Shown here one piece after another: positions 43,881-56,199 of a DNA stretch of 64,000 bases (positions are counted from its first letter, which is position 1; every line of letters starts with the position of its first letter). The stretch is from Acridotheres tristis (lineage: Eukaryota > Chordata > Aves > Passeriformes > Sturnidae), in assembly GCA_037013685.1 (NCBI GenBank), contig CM072885.1:28681442-28745441 (forward strand), given 5' to 3'. The notes beneath the pieces were generated by a model that worked only from the letters and a program-made list of their open reading frames with translations, was not told where the DNA came from and did not search any database. A program made the translations under genes and the position numbers.

Positions 43881-46800
43881 TTCTTACAGTATGAGTAATT
43901 GTACTTCATTAGCTATTGCCTTGTTGCACACATCAAATGCCAAGGCTTTCAGTTCTTTTTCTCTCACAAGAGTCAACAGCAAGTATCAAGCAAAGAAAAT
44001 AGTGTCAGCAAGGGGATGCAGCTAACACACAGAGGTACTATTAGCAAATGTGCAAAAGTGCAGCTGTTAATGTTAGAGGTGCAATGAAGCCCAAAGACTG
44101 ACTGGATTGCTGTGTTCTGCAGCAGAGAAGTGAAGAGGTAAATCATCAGGGACAAGCATCCCTGCTCTGTAACAGAGGAGTCTTTACATTTTCAGATAAG
44201 AACTGAGTTTCCTAAAAGAGCAAGAATGTGTCACTGGGGGGAATTTTAGTTTCATTTTTCAAAGCTTTATTTAGTATGCTCTATAACTAGAAGGCAGAGC
44301 CGAGAAGATCTTTGTTGAATTATTAGCACAGATATGGAGATTCCTATAAATTTTCTCAGATTCAGTCCATATTGGAAATCTTTTGGTGTTCTCTCCTTTC
44401 AGTTTCTTATAAATAAAGGTAATACCAAGTTCTTCAAGAGATGGTGACTTACCATGCACTTTGTGAGACCATTTTGTAACCTGATGATATGGTTCAACCA
44501 CTTGAACATCTCAGAAACTTTTCAGATATCATTCTATGTAATTCTGCCTTATTTTTAATACCTTCCAGGATTTACTGGACTGTGAAAAGGCACAGAAATA
44601 ACTCTTTTGTGTAACGTTTCTTCTTCTCATGTACTAAAGAGACCACGTACAGCAAACTGAAGACATTAATCATCTGGAAAGGTAAGAAACAGATCTTATC
44701 CCAGCACTGGAAATTATGAGATCTGGGTTATATAACCCTTGACAAATTATGTTTCCATTGACAAAACAGGACTAACTGCTTTTTTCAGGGTGGTAAAACA
44801 GAAGCAAGAGCATACAGGTAAGCTATCACCCTCTTTCCCATTCTTATTTTCACAAATGATAATTAACTGAAAGGATTTGAGCATAATTTCTGAAAACTTA
44901 AAGCCCTTCCCCTTAAGATAATACAGAAAATATTAAGGCATTTGGTGTGAGAAATCACACTGTAAGTGAACAGAACAGGCTGGGGCAGGATCAGTTGTAA
45001 TTCCAAGTACTCCCTCTTCTTAGAAGTCAAATTTTACCCAGAAATCTTGCAGACACCTGGTCTTGTCTTGACAGAATGGAGGTGAGCAGGGAAGAATTGG
45101 ACTGAAGCACTGGTACCAGATGTAGGGCATGGCCATGGCACAGAGGTGTCGTCTGTGTATAAATGAAACAAAAAAAAATGCAATGGAGGTCGTCTGAAAG
45201 ATGCGTTTATCTCAGCGTCATCCCAAGTGCGGGGAATGAAACATTATGCTTCAAACCAAGCAAGTTTAGGGGTTAGTTTGCTTTGGTAATTTGGTTGATT
45301 ATTTGAATTTTTTTACTGCTCCATAGTAAGTTGTAATGATGACTCAAAATTGGAAACTTTCATAGAAGTCCAAATTAATATTAATCTGCTTATTCAAAAA
45401 GTGAAAATTATTATGATACCGTATGACCTCAGCAATAGTTTGGTCTTGTTCAGAAGTACAGACTTGGGAAAAAGAACTGAATTACCAAAATAATTCCCAT
45501 ATCCCTTTCAGAATATTAACAAAGCACGTTTCTGTACTGACAATGGGGTAGGTAGGCAGACAATCAACAAGGCTGGCACATTTTAAATAGAATCACTAAT
45601 GCTTTTTGTGTGGCAGTGATGTTGCAGCCTTACTGGAATTGCAAAGAAGATGAAGAAGGGCAGGAGAGGTGAACAAACTGATCAAGCATTCTAAATGATC
45701 CCTTTGTGCAATATGCAAACTCTTCTTTACTTTATTGGATTCGTTGAATTACTGGCTAAATTACTTGGGGTGAATAATTTATGTCACTACTTTTGGATTA
45801 TTTTTTATCAAATGGATTATTTCAAGGTCTCTACATGAAGTGGAATCATGCCTGATTAATTCTTTGGTAACCTTATTTCGTATTTACAAATTATTTCAAA
45901 TAACACCAAATTATTTGCAACCATATCTTCATTTGAATTTGGCTAACCAACAGTAGAAAGAGTGTTTTCAAAATAATAAAAAATCATAATATATAAATTT
46001 TTAAAATCCCTTTTTAAAATATACTTTTAATTTTAAAAAGCACCTATAAATGTATGAGCAATAAGATTTATTTTTCTAATTGCCCTTCAGGGGACTCAGG
46101 AGACATGGTAAATATAGTGCATATTTCTTCAGAACTCCATGTCTTCATAGTTAATTTGTGATTCAAAAATAAAGGTTTTTTTTTGATTGCACACATTGCA
46201 TAGAGGAGAACATACAGGCAGAATTTTGAGCTATATTTCAAGTGATCTGCAGGACAGACAATTTCTGGAGCTTTGAAACTCGTATGATTACAGATAAGTC
46301 ATTGTTAGAGGACCAAGGATTATTCCTCCATGGGTGATTTGAATCCAGAAGCAAGACAGAAACAAAGCACTTGTACCCAGGTGTCCCTTATCTCCTTCCT
46401 TCAAACATGTGAGCTGCAGGCATTACAGTCCTGCCACAATTTGTCTTCTGGAGGAACTACACAAAATTAGTATTCTGCTTCACATCAGTTTCTCTGGGGT
46501 ATCCTGAAAGAGGGGAATGAAAATCCACAAAGGTCCAAAATGTGGAGACCTTTCGACTTAACAACCTCACTTATTTGCAGGCAGAACTCCCCCCACCCCC
46601 CACAACCTATACAAGCTGAAATAAATTAGTGTCCTAGCTCTAGTTCACTCTGCAACTTTGATTCTGTGAGTTGATATTAATTCAGAACCCTTTTTAGTGC
46701 TATATGGATAACTAAACATCTGTATCTGCTCTTATTTTATGGAAATATCATTATGTTAACAATTTACTGATCCCATAGAAACTGAAAAAATTTGCTCTTC

Positions 46801-48007
46801 AGCAATGATGTTGACTCTGAAGTGATATGAATTGCAAAAGTGGGTACTCTAAAAGTACAAAAAGAGGTCTTTGACTAAATCCAGAAAGCTTTGATTTGTT
46901 AAGTGGAATGGCAGCATTCTATAAAATTTATCTTTATTATTATGATTCCTCTCTAAAATAGTTGGAATTGTTGTTTTGATTCTTTTACTGAAAAGATGTT
47001 TAGAATTTTACATTTGACAGAGCAATCCTAATAATTCAGAACTGTTAGAATTTGTATTCATTACTTGTATTTTTTAATTTGTATTTATTTTTCCTGTGTG
47101 AATTGTACCTAGCAGATGATTAATATATTTTACCATACGTTTTAAGAGAAAGGTAATAAAAAGTGCTCAGAGGTAGGAGGGTGCTAAAATGCCTCTAAAT
47201 TCTGTGCATCCTTTATTGTAGTGATTTGACGCTACCTACCTATTTCAAATAATGTTCTACACCAGATATAGAGCTTTACAAAAGTAATCTACTAGTTGTT
47301 TTTCTTTGGTCAAAAGTAAGTTTTAATTAGATCATATTTCACAACTAACTCAATTAGCTTCAGAGAATAATGTCTTTGAAAGCTTTGTCTGAGGCTTTGC
47401 CCAAAGGACACTACCTACAGGAAGAACTGTATTGTTATTAAATGGTCCTGTTGTTAACATTTTTAAATGAAGGCTGCCCTCATTTTGTTTTTTTCTTCAT
47501 TTAGATAGTTCATGAGATAATGTACTGCATGCATAGAGAAGCAGGAAACATCTTTAAACAATTTCAAGAAATTGTGTCCTGGCTTGCTTGGCATTGTTTT
47601 GCTGAAAAGAAACCCCAAACCACAGGTCCAAAAATAAATCAGTGTTTATCATAGTGCTTTAAATGTCAATAGATTTCTATTGTTATTGTAGCAAAAACAA
47701 ACTGCCATATTTTTAGTGGTTTTATTATTAAAGAGAACATCAGCTGAACTGAGAATACAATATTCATATTTCATTGTTGTCTTTAGGGCAAACGAGCCTT
47801 TCTGCAGCTAGGTGTGGTGTGTGATGGAGATGATAATATGTTAAGGCTTGATTTTGCAAATAAGTGAAGGTAGTTTGGTTGCACTGGGATGGTCAGTCTG
47901 TGTGTGACCTGCTATAAGACCGGATCTTACTTTTTATGTTTTATGACAAGAGATTTCATCTATCTTCTCTTCATAGTATCTGCCTGCATTTCTTGGTTTT
48001 TTTACTC
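43881..48007. other. Unassigned AT-rich DNA
   Basis: No exon, RNA gene or repeat family recognised. Frames are all short. Confidence 0.5.
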
Positions 48008-48310
48008 ACGGAATCACAGTATCACAGAATCATCAAGACTGGAAGAGATCATCTTAGTCCAGTCATCCACCCAGCACCACCATAACCACCCCTAAACCAT
48101 ATCCACCTCCAGATGCCTCCTGAACATTGCCAAGGATAGTGACTCTACCACCTCCCTGGGTAACTTATTCCAATTCCTAAACTCTCAATGAAAAAAAATT
48201 TCTTCTATCTAATCTGAACCTCCCCTGATGCAACTTAAGGCCATTTCCTCTCATCTTTTCACTTCACATCACAGAAGAGACTGACCCCATCCAGCACTGG
48301 GTGCCTGAAA
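48008..48310 (-). mobile_element. CR1 LINE 3' fragment
   Basis: Opens with GGAATCACAGTATCACAGAA, the reversed CR1 3' terminus. It continues with the conserved block ending GGCCATTTCCTCTCATC and a CAGAAGAGACTGACCCC motif. It is 5'-truncated and on the minus strand. Confidence 0.88.
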
Positions 48311-48519
48311 ACAGAGCAAGAGTAGTAAAAGTGCACTTCTCCCTGCACATTCAGTGATAACTTGAGTGTTAGGTAGTGATGAGGGCTACAGTCATCTTCA
48401 AGACTACTGTAAGTACTTACAGTCTAATATTTTTTAACGCATTTCACTTTTAAAGAACTTCTTACAATTGGACATCACCATATCCTTTGAATTTAATAAT
48501 ACTGAAATTATTACTGAGG

Positions 48520-48830
48520 ATTTCTCAGTTCTTCCTCTCTTGGAAAGACATTTATTGTCTTGTATATCTCTTTCATAACACTCCTGTTTTATCAGTCCTC
48601 TAGCCCAAAAGTCCTAATCTATTCAGTTGTACAGAAGCAGTTTCATACCTCCCGTCATCCTTTTCTTCCCTCTCTGTGCTGTTCTTGGTTCCAGTACATT
48701 TCCTTGACACAGATGTGATCAAAATAATCCATATAGCATTCAACCTGGACTTTCTCAAAACTAGATTGTAAATTTTGCCTGATTTTCTGTACCTCTCACC
48801 CTCTTTTCAGCACCAGATGAGTGTTTGTTA
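48520..48830 (-). mobile_element. Possible ancient CR1-type LINE fragment
   Basis: CTCTCTGTGCTGTTCTTGGT, then TTCCAGTACATTTCCTTGAC and ATTCAACCTGGACTT, recall the older CR1/L3-like consensus in reverse. Divergence is high, so this is a tentative call. Confidence 0.4.
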
Positions 48831-50359
48831 ATTCTGTTGAAAAATGAGAATATGAACAATCCACAGCAATTCCAAAATCTCTTCCCTAAACAACAGGAAC
48901 AAGTTAGGTGTCCATCAGGGTATATGAGCTGGCATATTATTGAAGAAATATATTATTTCTTCACATTTCCATCAGAGAAATTAAATAGTAGAGTAGTAAG
49001 CCCTTCTGTTAATATCATTACTTTATTCATTGTATATCTCCCATATTTATTTCCCTTCTATGCCTGACCAGCAGATTCACTGACTTTGGTTGCAACTCTG
49101 TCCTAAGATGTTAGAAATGTACTTGTCTTGTTACATTCATTCCAAAATCTACTGGGTTTTTTGTTTGTTCCCCATCACAGACAAAGCTTAACTCTCTGTT
49201 TTTTTATCAGTGTATATCCCCTGCAGCACCTTTCTCCCTCTGAGCTGTACTGGTTTATTGCTTGTAACTTCGCATCTTGTTTGCTGCTTTGTCAATTTGC
49301 CTGGAGCTTCCCAAACTTATTATAGCACGTTAATAAATGCATCTGCTTTTCTCTATTATATGACAAATGATATGGGTCTTCCCAGTGTATCTGCCATCAG
49401 TTTTTACTTTCAAAGATGATACTTTTTCTTAAGAATGTACAATTATATTTTCACTGGTATTTCTTGCAGTGACTTGAATCTAGGTTTATCTCATTTAACT
49501 TCAGGGACCAACCTGAGGTGCCTGCAATAAGAACACAGTTGTCTTTCGTTCATTGTAGAATCAATGCAGCAAAAGTATGCATAAGATGGTTCACTCCACG
49601 TAAGGGTTGGCTCAGAAATCTCAGACAGAAATACTTGTCTTTCCCTACCTGACACTAATATGCAGAACCTCAAAGACTTGTGTAGGTAATTTAGATACTC
49701 CAATTGCATGCTGATGTTAGATGAATTAATTCCAGGCTGTGGTACTTTAAAATGTGAATTCTTCTGAGCTACAAACTACTGAAAATATTAGACTTCAATA
49801 AAGAAATAGAACAAAAATAAAGGGGGAAAAAGTAGAGAAAGAAAAATAAATAAAGGAGAAAAAACGATTATTAACATCCTACTTTATCAAATCAGAAAAG
49901 GTATAAAAAATTCTCAGAATTATCCTGACAAAGATCTGGCATTGTTTTTGTGATCAGCTTTTACAATAGCTGTTACTGCTGGTACTTCCAGACAAGAAAA
50001 ATACATGCAAGTATAAATATAGTTCACGTGCATAAAAGACTACAAAAAAAGTTCAAGTGCTACTTAAATGATCTTTAAAAGGAAAAGGAATAATTATTTT
50101 GCCATGATCTTCCCCTACTAGAAGTCACCAATCTCACCTGGCCTTGACTCTGGAAGAGAAAAATAAAGGGCAATTGAGCGGGAACAGGTATTCTATAACA
50201 GTTCCTTCAACAAACAGAAAATTAGGTATTTCTGCTGGATGGAATAACAGGGATTTTTCTATGTGAAGTACAGGTGCTTGTTTATGCATAACTATGCTAA
50301 CGAAATTATTCAAAAGACTGCCATGACCTGCCAGAAGGGCTGTATACACTATGATACAG
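48831..50359. other. Unassigned AT-rich DNA
   Basis: Nothing recognised; short frames only. Confidence 0.5.
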
Positions 50360-51420
50360 AATGGAGAACATTTCCAGCCACACGCTGTCTAGCTCAGGAA
50401 GGTCTGGCAGCTCATCAGGACTGGTAGCCACACAGCATAGGCAGAGAGCCAGGCCCTGGCTACGGGTGGGTCCCAGTGCCCACACTACCACTAAGAGGCT
50501 TCGCTCTGTCCTCAGAAAGCAGGGGTGAGGCCGGACTGTTTCTCCACCTGGGTGTTTTTGGAGACGGCCCTACGGCTACACAGAGCTCCTCTTTCCCTCC
50601 TGGGACATCTAAACCACACTCTATTCCTAAGGAGGGCCTAACCTATAAACTCGCTCACTCATACCAACTAAGGGGAACACAGGGGAGGGGAACACAGTCC
50701 CAGAAGAGGGAGCAAATTCTGTGCAGCCAACATGCTGGGGAGCCATCCCTACCACTGAGTGGGAGAGCAAACCCTCAAACCTGTCTGCCCCTGCACTGTG
50801 GGAAAGACACAGGGGCCTCGACATGCTGAGGCACTCCAGGGATGGCACAGGGACAATGGCTGTCGTGCACTCTGACCCAGCAGCCAGCAGCAGGCAGAAA
50901 GCCGCTGGCCTGGGAGAAAGCCCTGGCCTGCTTACAGGCTGAGCTAGGGACTAGCAGACCTCCTTTTCCCCCCCTCAGATGTCGAGACAGGGGCTATCAC
51001 CCTCCTTACAGGGTTACCCCTCTCTCCAGGCAGCCAAAGGAGCACAAGGGCAAAAGGCCAATGACAGCAAAGACCAAGCCTTGCTTACAGGGATGGCTGC
51101 CCAGCGCAAAGCCAGCTGCAGCATTGAGAAGGTGCCCTGGCCATGCCAGCAATGTCCTTTGCCCAGAGGGCCTCTCTCACCCACTCTTCAGCTCCAGCCT
51201 GCTGCCCTTCTGGCTCCCTCTTGCTTCACCATTCCACTCTTGAGCCTGAAGGCCCTACTCTCCTCTGCTCACTCTTCCATTGGTGTCCCACTGATTCCAA
51301 CAGTATACAACGACATACTCAGGCCTGAAAAGTTCCAGCCTCTGCACTTGGAGGGAAGGAACCGCCACCCAACAGTCCCACAGGGAAATCCTCAACCCAC
51401 CCAGACACATCTTTAACAGT
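50360..51420. other. GC-rich block of unknown origin
   Basis: About 1 kb clearly richer in G and C than its surroundings, with overlapping frames of up to 145 codons on the + strand (50476-50829, 50842-51243, 50979-51416). The predicted peptides are Pro/Ser/Leu-rich and match no family I recognise. The overlap of several frames suggests composition rather than coding. It may be an unclassified repeat or a remnant of an LTR element. Confidence 0.4.
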
Positions 51421-51705
51421 AGGTCTTCATACACATTCATTCTTGGAATATGTGTTTCAAGATCCCTTTGTCACTGGGGACACCCCTCAGTTGCTTCTCA
51501 ATGATCAGCCAAATAATTTTACCACTTTTTTTGTATGGGTAAGTGACATTAATTTTATTTAGTAATAATTTTCATACAATCACTTGAATATTACTTTTAA
51601 ACTGTGCATTATATGGCAGTAGTTTTTACAGCCCTGTTTTGGTTTAATTTAATCTTTTTAAGAAATGTCTTAGTTTAATTTTGATTTCCTGGCTAATGCA
51701 CCAAA

Positions 51706-52459
51706 TGTCATGGTTTTGATTTGTTAATTTAAATATACTCATTTTCTGTTGTGAGATAGAACCAGGATCTTCTGCTAAGGCAGTAAGGCAGGCCTAAAGC
51801 TTAAAAGGGTATAAAAAGAAATTTATTAACTACACAAAGAAGGGAAAAAAACAAATTCAGAATAAGATTTTTCAGACCACTTTTTCTTTCCTTCTCCTAA
51901 CCTTCAAAACAACAAAACAAACATACAAAAAAACTACTTCAGTCAGTTTTCAACTTAAATAGTCTTTTTGTCAGTTCACTTCGGAGAGAGAAGTTTCTTC
52001 TTGTCAGGCTATAGGGATTTCTCCACAAGGAGGAAGAAAACAGTCCTCTTGTGGTTTTATTTTCACGATTTGCATCTGCTTGGGAAAAAAACTTGCAAAG
52101 TCGTGAAGATCCTCCCATCTTCACAGCTTTCCCAAAGCTGTGGCTATGGGTCATGTTAAACTCATGGGGTATTACTTTTAAAATGGAACTGCTCTAAAGC
52201 AAAAGTTCTCTTCATTTCTTTTCTCTCTGTTCATGCTTCATCTTCAGAAAACCGAGATCCCCTTCTTTCCTCTGGGCAAAAGATTCTCAACACAGGTGCT
52301 TTTTGGTCAAATGATCTATCAAATGGAACATCTCCAGCCCCGCCACGTCTTTTTCTCCATGGTTTATAGGAATATTCAATGTTACATCAGTTCATCCCTA
52401 CAACGTACAAAAGAATTTTTCAGCCATCTTCACAACATCTCCTCATTCTTCTTCCATTT
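51706..52459 (-). mobile_element. LTR-like segment hosting the next solo LTR
   Basis: Starts TGTCATGGTT. On the minus strand a TATTTAAG box near 51960 is followed by AATAAA (+ TTTATT near 51822) about 130 bp later, then a U5-like stretch ending at 51706. The element seems to continue beyond the insertion at 52460-53138, but its right end was not located. Confidence 0.35.
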
Positions 52460-53138
52460 TGTCCTAGGGTGATGTTATGGTGTTTGTATCTCCAATTGTG
52501 TGTTCTGATTATGTTTGGTATTATGTCCTGTGCTTTCAGGACTGACTCTGAAAGTGAAGCTTTGTTTTGTCTTGTTATCAGCCGGCTCACCTTCCCCATG
52601 GTCTGTGTTTAGGAGAGGTTTTAGGTCTGCTTGTTTGCCTGCTCGCTCGCTTCTGCCTCTTTTTCTTTCCTTCGCTTTGCCCTTGCTTTTGCTTATTAGT
52701 TAGTTCAGCTAGGCAGTCCAACTTTTTCCCTGGACTGTTTTCTTTTTTTTTTCCACCCCGTCCCCTCCCTCTCCTGGATACCATCTGAACCTGTTCTGGA
52801 CGGGGACCGGGGAAACCCCAAGAAACACCGGGAGTCTGCATTCTGTCACCTGCAGCAGTCATTCCCCAGCGCTGGAGACTGATAATTGGGCGACCACTCG
52901 CCGGAGAGACTGAGTTTGTCATCCCTTCAGAACGGTGATGGAGTTTTTTTTGTCAGCTGGTGTTGTTTTTTTTCCTGTGCTGGGGAGTGTTTTGCTTGTT
53001 AAATAAACAGGTTTTTTTTCCCCACTCTTCTCTGAGGAAATTCTTCCCGAACCCGGTGGCGGGGGGGGGAGTCGTGGGGTTTGCTGTCTGGGGGCTCCTT
53101 CTGGAAGTTTTCCCCCAAATTTGCCCTAAACCAGGACA
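52460..53138 (+). mobile_element. Solo LTR with 5-bp target duplication CATTT
   Basis: A 679-bp element beginning TGTCCTAGGG and ending AAACCAGGACA, with inverted-repeat tips TGTCCT/AGGACA. CATTT is perfectly duplicated at 52455-52459 and 53139-53143. AATAAA lies at 53002-53007, about 130 bp before the end, so it is on the + strand. The 5-bp duplication fits the ERV-L group. No internal region is present. Confidence 0.93.
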
Positions 53139-53143
53139 CATTT

Positions 53144-54030
53144 AAAATAACTTAGCTCTTGCTTCACTGGCTTTAGAATATCTTCTTTTTTCCCTTCTCA
53201 CTCCAGGAAGGATTGGAAAGTCTGCAAGTCTTATCTGAGCATTGAAGGAGTTAAGATTTTGCACAGGAAAAATAAAAAAATACCAAGGCTACAATGCTGG
53301 ATCTTTGCCGGAATCTTGGAAACCCAGCCACGCTGGAAAAGGAGGCAGGGAGGGAAAGCAGTTGGGATCTTAAATCAGCCTGAGTCTCCTTGCCCACTGT
53401 CCATGGCCACCCCTCCTCTCTGCTGGGCCATGCCAGTCTCCAGACAGGGGGGCTTGGCCCTGCCCCCTGCCAGGCCTGCAGCGGGACCAGGCCAGGGCCC
53501 TGTTACCTGCACTGCCACCAGAAATGAAAAAGGCCCTCAGTTATGGATTACTTCCTTTAAAATATGTGTTCACAGAGCGAACTAACTTTCTCCAATTGGT
53601 TTTTCATGCTGTCAATAACTAAACCAGCTTCCAATTCGTCCCATCAGATTCAGAGGAGGCTTTTCTCATAGTGAAAAACCTATGAGTCTGTCCTTCCTCA
53701 GGTGAAACTAACACAAGCCCCTATACTGTGTAGTAAATATATGCATTTAAGATACTTTTGCCTATTTATTCTTATAATACCTCTTATAAATTATATTAAT
53801 CTATTTGGTTTTCATTCCTTAATCCTGAAGGATGAAATCCTATAGAAGGCCAATTACACCTATAAAATCCTTTAAAAGCTCTGATAATGTCTTGGGCTAA
53901 GACTGGATTCAGCCACACCCAGGTTCCTCTCTGAGGAGTTTAGAAAGCAACGAGTTAGTTTTTGCATCTCATGATTTAGAAGCAGGGCTTTTCTAAAAGA
54001 TTTTGACTACAGCTCCCACTCTGCCTGCAA
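53144..54030. other. Unassigned, partly GC-rich
   Basis: A GC-rich core at 53320-53530 sits in otherwise AT-rich sequence. It may be the other part of the LTR-like segment that starts at 51706. The frame at 53259-53585 has no recognisable motif. Confidence 0.35.
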
Positions 54031-54584
54031 CAGTACCCTTCTAAATTTTAAGGTTTTCACCCAAACCTAGCTTTTCAGCTCATAATCTCTCCCTTCTAAA
54101 TTACCCCAGATTTTCTGTCAAAGATTCTGCCTCTGTCTTTTGTGTTACAACAGAATTTCCTTCTAAAATGCTCATTTTTTCTCTCTAAATTACCCCAAAT
54201 TCACCCATCAAAAAATCATAATTTTTTTCATCTAAATTACCTCAGGCTTTCTGACCAAAAGGTGAATTCTGACCTCCAAATAGAGATTACCTCAGATTTT
54301 CCCTCCAAAACATCTCCAAGCTGTCTCTTAAAGTCACCTAAGATTTCCCCAAAAAATGTTCATTCTGTCCCCTTTAAATTACCTCAAGTCTCCCCTCCAA
54401 AATGTCCCCTACAGATTATTCCAGATTTTGCACCCATAATGTCCATTCTGTCCCCCAAAAACTTCTCCAGATACTCCCTCCAAAATATCTTTTAAAGAGC
54501 ACTTCAGATTTTCCTTCCAATATTTTATTCCATTGAGATTAACTCAGATTTTACATTCATTCAGTGCTCTGCAGATTATCTGAT
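54031..54584. repeat. Minisatellite, first part
   Basis: Degenerate tandem units of roughly 45-60 bp with the pattern AAATTACCTCAGATTTTCC, then CCCTCCAAAATGT, then a CATTCTGTCCCC tail. At least eight units can be followed. It resumes at 55208 after an inserted LTR. The frame at 54142-54495 is a by-product of this repetition. Confidence 0.8.
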
Positions 54585-55203
54585 TGTGACAATTGATAAA
54601 AGATTCGTGTTAATCACAAAAGCATTGGGGTTTGCATAAACCAGAATACTAAGCTCTGAAGTGAAGCATGGACACTAGATAAAGGAAATGATATGATTAA
54701 ATAATTCAGTTTAAAATCATCTTGTTATGTTATATTATGTTGTATTATGTTACATTACATTATGTTATCTTATGTTTTTCAAATAAGTTGTATCAGCTAC
54801 CAGCCTGCGAAATCAGACTTCCCAAAAAGCCCTTCCTGCCTTTGTCTGATCAATGCTGCCTATCTCAAGGACCAGACTTCCAGAACTTCTCTGGTGGTTA
54901 TCTGCAAGGACCAGATGGCTATCTGTGACTGATTATCGCCCGGAGGCTTTGTAAATTTGTGTAAGAATGTTTATTCGACCACCACTGCTTACCTGGCAAA
55001 ATTATAACAGCAAAAAAACCCAAAAATTATTGATTACAACGAGAAACCACAGTATAAGAAGAGGCTGCAAACCAAAGTTCGGTGGAACGTGGAGTGGGCA
55101 GTGACCCCTTGCGTTCCCCAGTGCGCTGCTTGCTCTTTCTATATCAAATAAAGCAATCCAAAATTCTGCTGAGTATCGAGACTTTTGTCTCTCATTTATA
55201 ACA
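54585..55203 (+). mobile_element. Solo LTR with 4-bp target duplication TGAT
   Basis: A 619-bp insertion starts TGTGACAATTG and ends CATTTATAACA, flanked by TGAT at 54581-54584 and 55204-55207. TATAAG at 55053-55058 and AATAAA at 55147-55152 give + orientation. Removing it joins the two minisatellite halves in register, which supports the boundaries. A 4-bp duplication is typical of class I (gammaretrovirus-like) elements. It includes a TTATG-rich simple stretch at 54723-54776. Confidence 0.85.
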
Positions 55204-55207
55204 TGAT

Positions 55208-55545
55208 CACCAAAAATATTCCTTCTGCCCCTTAAAAATTACCTCAGGTTTCATCACAAAATTTTCTCTGCCTGTCCTCCACAAATTACCTCAGACTTTT
55301 CCCCAAAAAACCATTTTCCGCACTAGAGATCACCTCAGATTTTCCGGCCAAAACGTCTGCCTCTCGTCCTCCACAGATTACCGCAGTTTTTCTTCCCACG
55401 CTGCTCAGTTTTACCCCAAAATGTTGATTCCGTTCCCTACAGGTGATGCCAGGGAATTCCAGCATTCCTCCCCCATGAAGTTCTTTCCGTCCCCTCTGAC
55501 TTACCTCAGCTTTTCCCCTCACAAGCGGAACCACGGTGCAGTCCT
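55208..55545. repeat. Minisatellite, second part
   Basis: Continuation of the array at 54031-54584: units with AAATTACCTCAG and CCAAAA blocks at 55235, 55284, 55330 and 55374. The last units (to about 55545) are more GC- and CpG-rich. Confidence 0.78.
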
Positions 55546-56199
55546 GTGCCAGCGCTGTCCCTTTGTCCTCCATGCCTCAGCCCAGGGGCTGTCCCACACG
55601 GTTGATGTGAGCCCGCCTTCGGGTTCCCGCCCGCGGGGCTGAGGGATCGGCACGGCGCTGACTCATCCGCCCGCCGGGATCAGCCCCGACTCCCTCAGGA
55701 CCTGTCTGCAACTACCCCACCGACCTTCACGTCCCTTCAGAGACACACGGCAAGCCAGCATCCCCCTCAGTGATCCCCGTGATCTCTCAGTGGCACACAG
55801 GGCATCTGCCACTCGCTCAGTTGCATGCAGGGTGCTCATATGTCTCTCATAGCTCCCTCATGGTTCCCTCTCATAGAACCCTCATGGTTCCTCAGCAACA
55901 CGAGGAGTATCCACCTCCCTCTCAAATGCCCTTCATGTCCCCTCAGCAACAAGGTATTTGCCCTGTGTGATTGATTTGCCTGTATAAATGCATACATTTG
56001 TATGTATAAGTGTAAAAATAGTGTAAATTTTTGATTACTGGAGAGCTAAGCTTTTCTGAGTTACCACCTAGCTCCCTACTTTGAAAGAACTACAATAAGA
56101 AATAGAAATACCTCTCCTGGTTGTGTGAATTGGCACTGCCACCAGGTAACAAGCCTGCCTTTGGGACAAGAGGAGATAGTGAGAAAGAAAATCAAAACT
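55546..56199. other. CpG-rich patch and simple TCCCTCA-type repeats
   Basis: 55590-55710 is dense in CpG (CGCCCGCGGGG, CCGCCCGCCGGG) and contains TGACTCA, an AP-1-type word. 55720-55960 carries loose repeats around CTCAGCAACA and CTCATGGTTCC. The later part is AT-rich and unassigned. Confidence 0.45.

Noticed and set aside
47578..47630. TGTCCTGGCTTGC as another LTR end
   Set aside because: Only the first eight bases match the LTR tip and no further similarity or partner end was found.
54142..54495. 117-codon plus-strand frame
   Set aside because: It is made of the minisatellite units and has no protein character beyond their repetition.
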